Source of the DNA: Acinetobacter albensis
Lineage (GTDB): Bacteria; Pseudomonadota; Gammaproteobacteria; Pseudomonadales; Moraxellaceae
DNA length: 64,000 nucleotides
Assembly (NCBI RefSeq): GCF_900095025.1
Contig: NZ_FMBK01000006.1
Coordinates: forward strand, 62,001-126,000
Direction: 5' to 3'
In this document: positions 8,348 through 16,275 of the stretch, piece after piece
Layout of the letters: each line of letters begins with the position of its first letter
Numbering within the stretch: the stretch's first letter is position 1
Program-made: the position numbers and the translations under genes
The notes under the pieces: model-generated
Told to the model about the DNA's origin: nothing
The model's database searches: none
The model's input: only the letters and a program-made list of their open reading frames with translations

Positions 8348-9670
8348 ATGATGAGGCTATTTAAGGGCAACCGCGCTCATCCCTTGGGTGAAGTCTTTAA
8401 TCGTTATTATTGGCTGCAAATTGGACTGATCGCCTTGTCAATTGTGATTGGCATTGCATGCAGTGCTTGGGTGATTAAAGGGACATTACTAAAAACTGCG
8501 CTTGAACAGGAAATGGAGCACTATTGGCAGCGTGTGGAGCGTAATCCGAATGCAGATTTGCCTGACACAAAAAATTTATATGGTTACCGATGGAACAGTG
8601 TGACCCCGAAAAATTTTCAAAATATGCATTTAAGCTCTGGAATTGGCCGTCATTTTGTGGATGGTAAAGAGCGCATGACGGTTTATGGTGAACGTAACGG
8701 ACAACATGTACTTTTGGTTTTTGGGGAAAGTAATGTCAATAAACTGATCTGGTTGTTTGGTTTAGCACCATTAATGCTAAGTTTGTTCGTACTGTATAGT
8801 GTGCTGTGGTGGTGGAATCGTCGTGCGCGTCGCTATTTTTCTCCGATTACCCGACTGGCCAATGCCTTGGAAAATATTGATTGGGAACATCAGAATAAAG
8901 AAGCCTCACCCTTTAAGGACATCAGCACTGAGGCCAATATGGAGGCAGAATATTTAAAACAAGCCTTAGAAAAATATCATCAAGTATTAAGCGACTTTAT
9001 TTATCGAGAACGTGAATTTAGTGGTGATGTCAGTCATGAGCTGCGCACGCCACTCACGATTTTAAAGGGCAATGTACAATTGTGCCAATCACGTTATGGC
9101 GAGAATAAAGTTTTCACCCGTTTGGATAACACCATTGAAGATATGCAGTTGTTGGTTGATACTTTACTCGCAATTGCACGTAATACCACCAATACGCTTA
9201 CGCCAGAACATCGATCAATTTTCGATATTTTACATGAACTACAAGTTGATTTAGAGAGTGTTGGTCAGGTCAAAGGAATACATATTAATCTTCAACAGCA
9301 TGGAGATGATCAGATACGTCAATTGTATCCGTCTATGACCAAAATGGTTTTTGGTAATATTTTACGTAATGCTTTGAATTATTCTCAAGGTTCAGCAATT
9401 GATATTAGGATAGAAAAAAATAAAGTCCTGATTGCCGATAATGGGATCGGGATTAATTTACCCAATGATGTCAAAGTGCAAGAGTTATCCAGCCCACAAT
9501 TAAAATTACAAACCAAAGGGCATGGGATTGGGCTGCAATTGGTCAAGAAACTGTGTAAGCAATTGGGATGGCGTGTTGAATTATTTGATCGTCAATATTA
9601 TTTAACGGTTCATCGCGATATTGATTTAATGCCTTCAACGGGATTGGTCGTGGTGGTATATCTTAATTAA
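8348..9670 (+). CDS. Two-component sensor histidine kinase
   Basis: About 440 residues from ATG 8348. An in-frame TTG exists at 8309, but AAGGGA 7 nt upstream of the 8348 ATG supports the later start. Two membrane segments (about 22-42 and 132-155) enclose a periplasmic sensor region of about 90 residues. A HAMP-like linker, the H-box SGDVSHELRTPL (His about 230), an N-box (NILRNALNYSQG), DNGIG and GHGIGLQLV follow. It lies 87 bp after the methyltransferase and is probably co-transcribed with the lipid operon. Its 3' end overlaps by 8 bp the 3' end of a response-regulator gene on the opposite strand, an unusual convergent arrangement for a cognate pair. Signal unknown; a membrane-lipid or envelope stimulus is plausible. 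Confidence 0.88.
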   Translation: MMRLFKGNRAHPLGEVFNRYYWLQIGLIALSIVIGIACSAWVIKGTLLKTALEQEMEHYWQRVERNPNADLPDTKNLYGYRWNSVTPKNFQNMHLSSGIGRHFVDGKERMTVYGERNGQHVLLVFGESNVNKLIWLFGLAPLMLSLFVLYSVLWWWNRRARRYFSPITRLANALENIDWEHQNKEASPFKDISTEANMEAEYLKQALEKYHQVLSDFIYREREFSGDVSHELRTPLTILKGNVQLCQSRYGENKVFTRLDNTIEDMQLLVDTLLAIARNTTNTLTPEHRSIFDILHELQVDLESVGQVKGIHINLQQHGDDQIRQLYPSMTKMVFGNILRNALNYSQGSAIDIRIEKNKVLIADNGIGINLPNDVKVQELSSPQLKLQTKGHGIGLQLVKKLCKQLGWRVELFDRQYYLTVHRDIDLMPSTGLVVVVYLN

Positions 9671-10361
9671 GTGAATCGGATTCAAGCGAAATTTTTAAGC
9701 CGATTCCAGACACGGTATGAATTAATTTCTGATTAAAAGGCTTATCAATCATTTTACGTAAGTTATAAATATGACTGCGTAAAGCATCACTCTCGGGTTC
9801 TGAATCTCCCCATAATTCCATGACGATTTCTTGTTTACTCATCACTTTGGGTGAGTTTCGCATGAGCAGTTTTAATAGTTTAAATTGAATAGGCGGCAGC
9901 TCTATATTTTGGCCTGCACGATTAATATGTTGTCTGGCTGTGTCTAAAATGAGGTCATGAATTTGTAGTTGGCTTTTAGAAACCTCACCCATTGAGCGTT
10001 TAATTAAAGCTCGAACCCGCATAACTAACTCGTTAAAGTCAAACGGTTTGACCAAGTAATCATCAGTTCCTGAAGCAAAACCTTTCAATTTATCATCTAA
10101 AGTATCGCGTGCTGTCAGCATTAATACGGGCAGGTCTAAGCCTTGTTCTGTCCTAAGCCATTCACATAAATCGTAACCTGAGCCATCAGGTAAATTAATA
10201 TCCAATAACAGAATGTGATAAGGATGTTGTTTTAAGAAATTTCGCGCTGCATCTAAATTACGGGCATGATCTACGACAAAACCGTGTTCTTCTAAAAACT
10301 CACATAGGGTGGATGCCAGTTCGTAATGGTCTTCAACCATGAGAATAAAATGCTTGGTCAT
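9663..10361 (-). CDS. OmpR/PhoB-family response regulator
   Basis: 232 residues. The receiver domain has the acidic pair VEDHYE near residues 9-11, phospho-acceptor Asp54 (LLLDINLPDGSG), Thr83 (MLTARD) and Lys105 (LVKPFDF). The C-terminal winged helix contains LPPIQFKLLKLLMRNSPKVMSKQEIVMELWGD and SHIYNLRKMID, as in OmpR/PhoB DNA-binding domains. It is the third gene of a leftward operon behind an NTF2-like lipoprotein and a chalcone-isomerase-like protein, and is convergent with the histidine kinase. Pairing with that kinase is inferred from position: no other two-component gene lies in the window. Confidence 0.9.
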   Translation of the reverse strand: MTKHFILMVEDHYELASTLCEFLEEHGFVVDHARNLDAARNFLKQHPYHILLLDINLPDGSGYDLCEWLRTEQGLDLPVLMLTARDTLDDKLKGFASGTDDYLVKPFDFNELVMRVRALIKRSMGEVSKSQLQIHDLILDTARQHINRAGQNIELPPIQFKLLKLLMRNSPKVMSKQEIVMELWGDSEPESDALRSHIYNLRKMIDKPFNQKLIHTVSGIGLKISLESDSLN

Positions 10362-10378
10362 TAGAATAAGTTCTGATT

Positions 10379-10879
10379 TTAATTTAAAAGTTGTTGTTTT
10401 AATTTAGCATTAAAAGGCTGTGAACCTAACCAAATTTTAAAATATTGATTGGCTTGATCATTTTGAATCTGTCCTAATGTTTTTTGATTGAGTGAAAGGG
10501 TCAGGGTTTGCGAAGAATGTACATAATTTAAAGTATATAAATCACCATTTTTAACGGGTTTATACAGCTGTGTAATACGGTTTAAGACCGATTTTTCGTT
10601 AAAATCAGGAATGTTTTTCTTTAAAAAATGTGTGGCTGCACGTTTAAACGCCCATTCTGGAATATCTTGACTATAAGCAAAACGCATTTGAATATTTTGG
10701 CTATCCCATGACTGTTTACAAGATTCAGCAAAATAGCTTGCTTGCCCCACTTGTTTTTGAGCAACCAAAATGGGGGCTTGACTACAGGGCTGTATAGGTG
10801 CGGCAGAAGTAAAAGTACTGACGGAAAAAACCGTCAGACACATTATACTCAAGGCGATTTTTTGAATGGTAATATCCAT
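10379..10879 (-). CDS. Periplasmic chalcone-isomerase-like domain protein
   Basis: 166 residues with a signal peptide (about 1-27, cleavage near TSAA/PIQPC). The C-terminal half (GDLYTLNYV, SLNQKTLGQIQND, YFKIWLGSQPFNAKLKQQLL) matches the pattern of bacterial chalcone-isomerase-like proteins, a fold related to fatty-acid-binding proteins. Such genes recur beside CFA/DUF1365 clusters in Vibrio and Shewanella. Likely role: binding fatty acid-like ligands in the periplasm for the modification pathway (inference). The start overlaps the end of the upstream lipoprotein gene by 31 bp, implying coupling. The family call is based on a short C-terminal pattern. Confidence 0.7.
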   Translation of the reverse strand: MDITIQKIALSIMCLTVFSVSTFTSAAPIQPCSQAPILVAQKQVGQASYFAESCKQSWDSQNIQMRFAYSQDIPEWAFKRAATHFLKKNIPDFNEKSVLNRITQLYKPVKNGDLYTLNYVHSSQTLTLSLNQKTLGQIQNDQANQYFKIWLGSQPFNAKLKQQLLN

Positions 10880-11427
10880 GAATAGCCTCCTCCTACATAA
10901 GGCAATGAACGATATAGACCATTTGCAGGATCCCAGAAATCTTGTTGGAAAATAATTTGCTTATTTGCATTGATTTTAATTTCACTGATGCCGTAAGACG
11001 CCATTTTTTTAGACGTACCAAACATTTTAAAATCATAGGCCATATGCCAATGGATATAGGCAGAGTCTTGATGATGGGTCGCACTCAATAATTTTACGGT
11101 CACATTCGAAACACGTTTATTCATGCCTTTGAAATGTTCAACCAGATTTTGTCGCGATGAAAACTGGGACAACGTGTCATTAATAAAAAGCTGGTCTGCA
11201 TAGAGTGAACTTGCTTTATTGACAAATTCAGGTGTACCTAAAGTATTGAATGTAGTGGTGAAACGTGTACCAATCTCCAAAGCTTGTGCATCTGTTAAGG
11301 TGACACCAGTAATGTTGTTTTTGGCGGTACTATAATCGGAAGAATAACTTGGAACACTTTTACATCCAGATAAACATAGAACTGCCAATATAGAGGCAGT
11401 GATTGTTTTGGGGTATTTCATGATCAT
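10849..11427 (-). CDS. NTF2/SnoaL-like lipoprotein
   Basis: 192 residues. The signal sequence ends in the lipobox LCLSGC (Cys22), so this is a lipoprotein. The mature part reads like a nuclear-transport-factor-2 fold protein: FVNKASSLYADQLFINDTLSQF, LVEHFKGMN, AYIHWHMAYDF, ISEIKINANKQIIFQQDFWDPANGLY. NTF2-like proteins of this sort are regular members of CFA/DUF1365 clusters in other gamma-proteobacteria, where their function is unknown. It heads a leftward operon with the chalcone-isomerase-like gene and the response regulator. The start may be ATG 11427 or the next Met, 2 codons later. Confidence 0.78.
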   Translation of the reverse strand: MIMKYPKTITASILAVLCLSGCKSVPSYSSDYSTAKNNITGVTLTDAQALEIGTRFTTTFNTLGTPEFVNKASSLYADQLFINDTLSQFSSRQNLVEHFKGMNKRVSNVTVKLLSATHHQDSAYIHWHMAYDFKMFGTSKKMASYGISEIKINANKQIIFQQDFWDPANGLYRSLPYVGGGYSWILPFKKSP

Positions 11428-11738
11428 GGTCCGTCTTCAATCTTATTTTTATACTTTAGTGAGTGAGGTGTGAACGAGATGTGAAGATAGCTGAAACCCA
11501 ATTTTCCTGCTCCTGAGTAGGGTTTTTAAATTCTTTCATCATGAGTTTGGCTATATTAATTTGTATCAGGTCTAGAATAGTGATGTATATCTACTCAAAT
11601 TCAATGGAATAAGATGTATTTTAAAGCGACAAAAATTACATCTAAAAATCATAATTAAAAGCGGCATAATCACAAAAATTATGCAGGAGATATCAAGAAA
11701 GCATGCATACTTTCCCGATATCGAAAAGGATTAAAGAA
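11428..11738. promoter_or_regulatory. Intergenic region with two hairpins
   Basis: This stretch separates the NTF2-like gene, whose promoter must lie here, from the end of the hydrolase gene. GCATAAT and ATTATGC pair around a 7-nt loop at about 11664-11684. A 34-bp imperfect palindrome, GATATC-aa-GAAAG...CTTTC-cc-GATATC, lies at 11689-11722. Neither hairpin has a clean U-tract. Together they may end transcription of the hydrolase operon or act as a binding site. Confidence 0.45.
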
Positions 11739-12809
11739 TTATTTTAAATTATTGTTAAAGAACGATGCCAATTTTTCAAATGGAATTAGATCAGTACGGT
11801 CATACAAATCAACATGGCCTGCGCCTTTAACGTAATACAGTTCTTTCGATTGTCCTGCACGTTTATATGCCTCTTCACTAAACTCTTTTGAATGTGCCTG
11901 ATCACCAGTAATAAACAGCATTGGACGTGGTGAAATGGTTTCAATGTCATTGAATGGATAGAAGTTCATAAATTTCACATTACTGGTCAACGTAGGATGT
12001 GTGGTCGTTTTTGAGTCGGCACCTTTCGGGGTAAATTCACCGCGTGCTGTACGATAAAAGTCAAAAAACTCACGTTGAATCGGATGCGTATCTGCTGCTA
12101 ATTCATGAACTGTGCCACTGGTATATTCAGTTTTCCCACCTTTAAATTCAACATAACGTTGTTCTGCTGCATCTGCAATGATTTGTTTTCTCTGCGCTAA
12201 AGTCTGAGAATGGTTTAGGGCATTACGGTTTGCAGCACCCATATCGTACATACTGACGGTTGCAATTGCTTTCATACGTGGATCGATTTTAGCTGCGCTA
12301 ATCACGAAACTGCCACTTCCACAAATACCCAAAGCACCAATTCGGTTACGATCAATAAAATCACGTGTCCCTAAATAATCCACCGCTGCACTAAACGCTT
12401 CTGCATAAATATCGGGTGCAACCACATTACGAGCTTGTCCGTCGCTTTCACCCCAAAAAGATTGATCAATCGCCAAAGTGACAAAACCTTGTTCAGCCAG
12501 CTTTTGCGCATACAGCATCGAACTTTGCTCTTTTACTGCACCCATTGGATGTCCGATCACAATTGCAGGTGCTTTGCTATTTTTCTTTAAATTTTTCGGA
12601 ATGATTAAATTACCTACAGTATTCATATTGTACTGGTTTTTAAAGGTCACTTTTTGAATGGTAACTTGAGTGCTTTGGTAAAAGTTATTCGCACCATTTG
12701 ACATATCTGCTGCCATTGTTGAGGGGATAGAAAATAGACCGATGGTTGCGACTAAGAGTGTACTCGCTGTAGAAACGCGAAGTTTCTGTGTAAATGTTAA
12801 AAGTTGCAT
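11739..12809 (-). CDS. Exported alpha/beta hydrolase with a cysteine nucleophile (dienelactone-hydrolase-like)
   Basis: 356 residues from ATG 12809. An in-frame TTG four codons upstream is less likely because GGAAA is properly spaced before the ATG. Signal peptide about 1-33 (cleavage near TMAA/DMS). The core shows IVIGHPMGAVKEQSS (oxyanion region), a nucleophile elbow GICGSG in which Cys replaces the usual Ser, ITGDQAHS (acid region) and GAGHVDLYD (catalytic His). Cys nucleophiles are known in dienelactone hydrolases. The substrate is unknown. It lies 46 bp downstream of a cyclophilin-like gene and opposite a LysR gene, so the pair is probably under that regulator. Confidence 0.85.
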   Translation of the reverse strand: MQLLTFTQKLRVSTASTLLVATIGLFSIPSTMAADMSNGANNFYQSTQVTIQKVTFKNQYNMNTVGNLIIPKNLKKNSKAPAIVIGHPMGAVKEQSSMLYAQKLAEQGFVTLAIDQSFWGESDGQARNVVAPDIYAEAFSAAVDYLGTRDFIDRNRIGALGICGSGSFVISAAKIDPRMKAIATVSMYDMGAANRNALNHSQTLAQRKQIIADAAEQRYVEFKGGKTEYTSGTVHELAADTHPIQREFFDFYRTARGEFTPKGADSKTTTHPTLTSNVKFMNFYPFNDIETISPRPMLFITGDQAHSKEFSEEAYKRAGQSKELYYVKGAGHVDLYDRTDLIPFEKLASFFNNNLK

Positions 12810-12855
12810 GATGATTTCCAAGAAACATAAAATTAATAAAAGGACAGTTGAGGCT

Positions 12856-13350
12856 CTATTTCACTTGGATGATGAAAATCTTCAGCTCATTTTTTTGAGA
12901 AAAATCGTTGGGTAATATGTCCATTTTTCCAAGGAAGATTAATCCGTTGGCATATCCAACATCAGAATCTTTATAGAAAAATGCAAGATTGCCCCACGGT
13001 GCGAAATAGGTAAGATCACCTGATTTTCCTGCATAGCCTTTAGGTGCGCTTTGAGTTGATAATTTTTGAGGAAGATGAGTAATTTTTTCTGATGCTGCAT
13101 AGTCTTTTAAGGTCAAAGTTAGAGGCAGTTGTTGAATGAAATCTTGCGTCGTAGGTGAATCAATTAAGGTCACCGAAACGGGCTGTTTTGATCCTTCAAT
13201 CTGAATTCGAATATTCATGTTTAGACGCTTCTTTTGCAAATGATGATTGACTCGGTTTTTGGCTTTGGCATTTACTACAGTTAAACTGAAAAGAACACAG
13301 AGCAAGCTTAAACAGCCAAAAATAACGAAGGAATACTGTGTTTTATTCAT
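12856..13350 (-). CDS. Cyclophilin-like fold protein with N-terminal membrane anchor or signal
   Basis: The longest frame opens with TTG at 13434, but the region before ATG 13350 (or ATG 13362) does not look coding. From 13350 the product is about 164 residues with an N-terminal hydrophobic segment (SFVIFGCLSLLCVLFSLTVV). The C-terminal part (MNIRIQIEG, SVTLIDSPTTQDFIQQLPLTLTLKDYA, GDLTYFAPWGNLAFFYKD, GLIFLGKMD) matches the cyclophilin-like family of small bacterial proteins often found near oxidoreductases and hydrolases. Function unknown. It is followed by the hydrolase gene and faces the LysR gene across an inverted repeat. Confidence 0.75.
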   Translation of the reverse strand: MNKTQYSFVIFGCLSLLCVLFSLTVVNAKAKNRVNHHLQKKRLNMNIRIQIEGSKQPVSVTLIDSPTTQDFIQQLPLTLTLKDYAASEKITHLPQKLSTQSAPKGYAGKSGDLTYFAPWGNLAFFYKDSDVGYANGLIFLGKMDILPNDFSQKNELKIFIIQVK

Positions 13351-13531
13351 GATTGAGATCATCTCAATGTCATTAAACTGAAGGATTCGAATACTTTTAA
13401 ATCGGTTTTTAACGCATCTAAAATAGCAACTCAAAGAACTTCAATGAATTGAGTGTAAGTGCTTTCAAGAAAAATGATTAGACTAAAAAACAGACATAAA
13501 CTTATGAGTAAATTTCATCAATTAAGCTAAA

Positions 13532-13550
13532 ATCGCTTTGATTAAGCGAT
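13532..13550. promoter_or_regulatory. Inverted repeat, likely LysR-type operator
   Basis: ATCGCTT-TGATT-AAGCGAT is a perfect 7-bp dyad in the 245-bp gap between the LysR gene and the divergent cyclophilin/hydrolase operon, 45 bp before the LysR start. Spacing and symmetry fit a LysR regulator binding site. Confidence 0.6.
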
Positions 13551-13594
13551 ATACTGAAACGTAGACCGGCTTTAATCTTGAGTGGAATACACGG

Positions 13595-14500
13595 ATGATC
13601 ACCAAAGAAAATTATAATGATTTGTATGCCTTTCTCATGGTGACTCGGGAAGGAAGCTTTACTAAAGCTGCGGGTAAACTGGGGGTGTCCCAATCTGCAT
13701 TAAGCCATACCATTCGCGGACTAGAAGAACGACTCGGAATTTTATTGCTCACGCGTACCACACGGAGTGTTTCAGTCACTGAAGCGGGTGAGCGGTTACG
13801 ACAAACCATTAGTCCCAATTTTGACCAAATTGACAATGAACTTTCACTGTTGACCAAATTGAGAGATACCCCAGCAGGTACAATTAGAATTAATGCCAGT
13901 AGTCATGCCATCCGACAAATTTTATTACCTAAACTCAAAAATTTGAGTCTGCTTTATCCCGATGTCCATGTTGAATTAACAGCAAACAGTGGCATGGTCG
14001 ATATTGTAGCGGAACGTTTTGATGCAGGCGTGCGTTTTGGTAGCCGCGTTGCAGATGGAATGATTGCAGTACGTATCGGTCAAGATGTCAATATGGTGGT
14101 GGTCGCGACACCCGAATATTTTGAAAAAAATGGGATACCACAAATACCGCAAGAATTGATCCAGCATCAATGTATTGGTTTTAGACTCACCACACAGGGC
14201 GGAATTTATGCGTGGGAATTTGTTAAAGATGGTCTAGAGATTAAAATTAAAATACAAGGGCAGTGGGTTTTTAACGAGTCTTACCATAGTGTGGATGCGG
14301 TGCGACTCGGCTTAGGAATGGCGTATATTCCTGAAGATATGGTGCAAGACGATTTGGAACAAGGCCGTTTAATTAAAGTCCTCGAACAGTACAGCATTAC
14401 ATTTCCCGGCTATCATTTATATTATCCACATAGAAGACAGCAATCGCCCGCTTTAAAACTGGTTATTGATACTTTACGTGTAACAGATGACGCCAAGTAA
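13595..14500 (+). CDS. LysR-family transcriptional regulator
   Basis: 301 residues. N-terminal winged helix-turn-helix: AFLMVTREGSFTKAAGKLGVSQSALSHTIRGLEERLGILLLTRTTRSVSVTEAGERL. An effector-binding domain follows (IRINASSHAIRQILLPKL, DIVAERFDAGVRFG, LGLGMAYIPEDM). It is divergent from the cyclophilin-like/hydrolase operon and convergent with the efflux pump, whose 3' end it overlaps by 38 bp. It probably controls the divergent operon through the dyad at 13532-13550. The inducer cannot be read from sequence. Confidence 0.92.
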   Translation: MITKENYNDLYAFLMVTREGSFTKAAGKLGVSQSALSHTIRGLEERLGILLLTRTTRSVSVTEAGERLRQTISPNFDQIDNELSLLTKLRDTPAGTIRINASSHAIRQILLPKLKNLSLLYPDVHVELTANSGMVDIVAERFDAGVRFGSRVADGMIAVRIGQDVNMVVVATPEYFEKNGIPQIPQELIQHQCIGFRLTTQGGIYAWEFVKDGLEIKIKIQGQWVFNESYHSVDAVRLGLGMAYIPEDMVQDDLEQGRLIKVLEQYSITFPGYHLYYPHRRQQSPALKLVIDTLRVTDDAK

Positions 14501-15671
14501 ATAATGAAAATATTGCACTTAAGACTAGAATCGACGCGCTAAAGATGAATGTGGACTGGTAGCCTTGAGCATCAAACAATACTCCGCCGAGTGTCGCGCC
14601 CAATGTAATTGCCAGTTGTATAATGGCCACCATTAAACCCCCACCTAACTCTGCATCATGGGGCAAAGTATGTGTCAGCCATGTATTCCAAGCTACAGGT
14701 GCTGAAGTCCCAATAAAGCCCCAGATTGCCATCAACAAAGCGACGATCCAAATTTGATGCCCAAAAAAAACAAGAGCTGTTGCAACCAGAGCCATGCCCA
14801 TTGGAATAAAGAACAGGTAGCGATATACATGGGCATGTAAAATATGGCTAATCACAAAGGTTCCAACCAATCCTGCTAGACCCAAAACTAGAAGTAGAGT
14901 TGAAAGCATATTGGTATTGACCATGGTTACATTTTCGAAGAATGGACGTAAATAAGTAAACAGTGCAAATTGACCCATAAATAAGAACAAAACACCGAGC
15001 ATGCCTAAAAGAACAATAGGTCTTTTTAACAGTGAAAATGCATGTCCAGATTTTTGTTGCGTATTCAAGGCTGGCAAAGATGGCATACTTTTGAGTTGCC
15101 AAAGCAAAGCCATGATTGCAATAGGCACAATACAAAAAAAGGCACCACGCCAGCCAATGATTGAACCTAAAAAACTTCCAAGCGGCGCAGCCACAGTCAT
15201 GGCCAAAGCATTGCCACCATTTAAAAGTCCCAATGCTTTGGGTACATGGTTAAAAGGTACCAATCGCATCACAATTGCAGTGGAGATGGCCCAAAAGCCA
15301 CCAATCACAATCCCGAGTAAGGCACGTCCAGTCATAAATAATACGGCATTGTGCGCCAAGGTCACCAAGAGGCCTGAAATAATCATCAGGATGGTCAAAG
15401 CAAGAATCACATGACGTCGATCCCAGTGTTTGGTGATTTTGCTGATGGTTAAACTGCTCATCACTGCAAAAATCCCTGAAATGGCAATCGCTTGTCCGAC
15501 TTGTCCTTCGCGCATATTTAAATCGAAAGCAATCGGTGTAAGTAAACTGACTGGCATAAACTCAGAGGCAATCAAAACAGCGCAGCATAAAGACATCACC
15601 CAGACTGCCCCCCAAGCAGGAGGGCTTGATGGTGCCATGACTGGATCAATTTGATGGGGAGAAATAGACAT
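14463..15671 (-). CDS. MFS efflux transporter, NepI-like
   Basis: 402 residues with about 12 membrane segments. The stretches EFMPVSLLTPIAFDL, GRALLGIVIGGFWAIST, MRLVPFNHVPKALGLL and AAPLGSFLGSIIGWRGAF resemble E. coli NepI (purine ribonucleoside efflux) as I recall it, within the drug:H+ antiporter DHA1 family. Likely role: proton-driven export of a small molecule; the nucleoside specificity is not secure. Its tail overlaps the tail of the LysR gene by 38 bp, so the two may affect each other through antisense transcription. Confidence 0.85.
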   Translation of the reverse strand: MSISPHQIDPVMAPSSPPAWGAVWVMSLCCAVLIASEFMPVSLLTPIAFDLNMREGQVGQAIAISGIFAVMSSLTISKITKHWDRRHVILALTILMIISGLLVTLAHNAVLFMTGRALLGIVIGGFWAISTAIVMRLVPFNHVPKALGLLNGGNALAMTVAAPLGSFLGSIIGWRGAFFCIVPIAIMALLWQLKSMPSLPALNTQQKSGHAFSLLKRPIVLLGMLGVLFLFMGQFALFTYLRPFFENVTMVNTNMLSTLLLVLGLAGLVGTFVISHILHAHVYRYLFFIPMGMALVATALVFFGHQIWIVALLMAIWGFIGTSAPVAWNTWLTHTLPHDAELGGGLMVAIIQLAITLGATLGGVLFDAQGYQSTFIFSASILVLSAIFSLFTWRHLLHVKYQ

Positions 15672-15864
15672 ATGACTTCCTGCTTTAAGAACAACAAAGC
15701 ATTGAGGTGTTCGAAGAAGTCAGCAGATTAACAAAAATTGGGGAAATAGATTAGATTCTGAAAAGCGAATAGAGTTATGAGTTTTATGCATTAATCTTTT
15801 GAAAAGTGAATGCATTAAAGTAAATGCACTCTGAATAATAGATTGTGATTTTTTATTGAATCTG

Positions 15865-15888
15865 CTTGCTAGATCTTGATCTAGCAAG
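15865..15888. repeat. Perfect 11-bp inverted repeat
   Basis: CTTGCTAGATC and GATCTAGCAAG face each other across a 2-nt loop in the 257-bp gap between the efflux pump start and a small leftward gene. It lies about 40 bp past the stop of that small gene. There is no adjacent U-tract, so it could be a terminator hairpin without a clear tail or an operator for the efflux pump. Confidence 0.5.
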
Positions 15889-15928
15889 ATGAATGCCTTT
15901 ACTTAGCGTGAAAGATAAAGAACCTGTT

Positions 15929-16156
15929 TTATTTAACTTTAAAATAATGTTTTTCAGTAATCAGGCTAATTTTTATTTTCTTATAAAGTCGATCTTTAGA
16001 ATTTTCCATCGATTTTGTGACTTTTTCTGCAAATTTTTGATCTGACATTAATGCTGCATAGGTTTTATAACCTATTTCCAAACGGTCTACTTTATTGCCT
16101 TGATGTTCAAATTCTTCAATGAGTTTATTGATCTTTTTAACGCTAATATCATTCAT
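15929..16156 (-). CDS. Small hypothetical protein
   Basis: 75 residues from MNDISVKKINKL; an upstream in-frame Met at 16165 is possible. It is lysine-rich and predicted largely helical (KINKLIEEFEHQGNKVDRLEIGYKTYAALM, then KFAEKVTKSMENSKDRLYKKIKISL), with no signal peptide and no Cys. I do not recognise a family. It lies 120 bp downstream of ppk1 on the same strand and could be expressed by read-through. Confidence 0.5.
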   Translation of the reverse strand: MNDISVKKINKLIEEFEHQGNKVDRLEIGYKTYAALMSDQKFAEKVTKSMENSKDRLYKKIKISLITEKHYFKVK

Positions 16157-16275
16157 ACAATTCAACCACTCAGTTTTGATTTTTTAATTTAAGCTTAAAT
16201 TATTTCAATTCTATTAAAGTACAGTTTAATACCTGATAAAGACTGAAAATTTGCACAATAATCAGCCTAATTTAA

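Noticed and set aside
15001..15654. Long + strand frames of 137 and 74 residues within the efflux pump gene
   Set aside because: They are antisense shadows of a conserved MFS gene, with no Shine-Dalgarno and no recognisable family.
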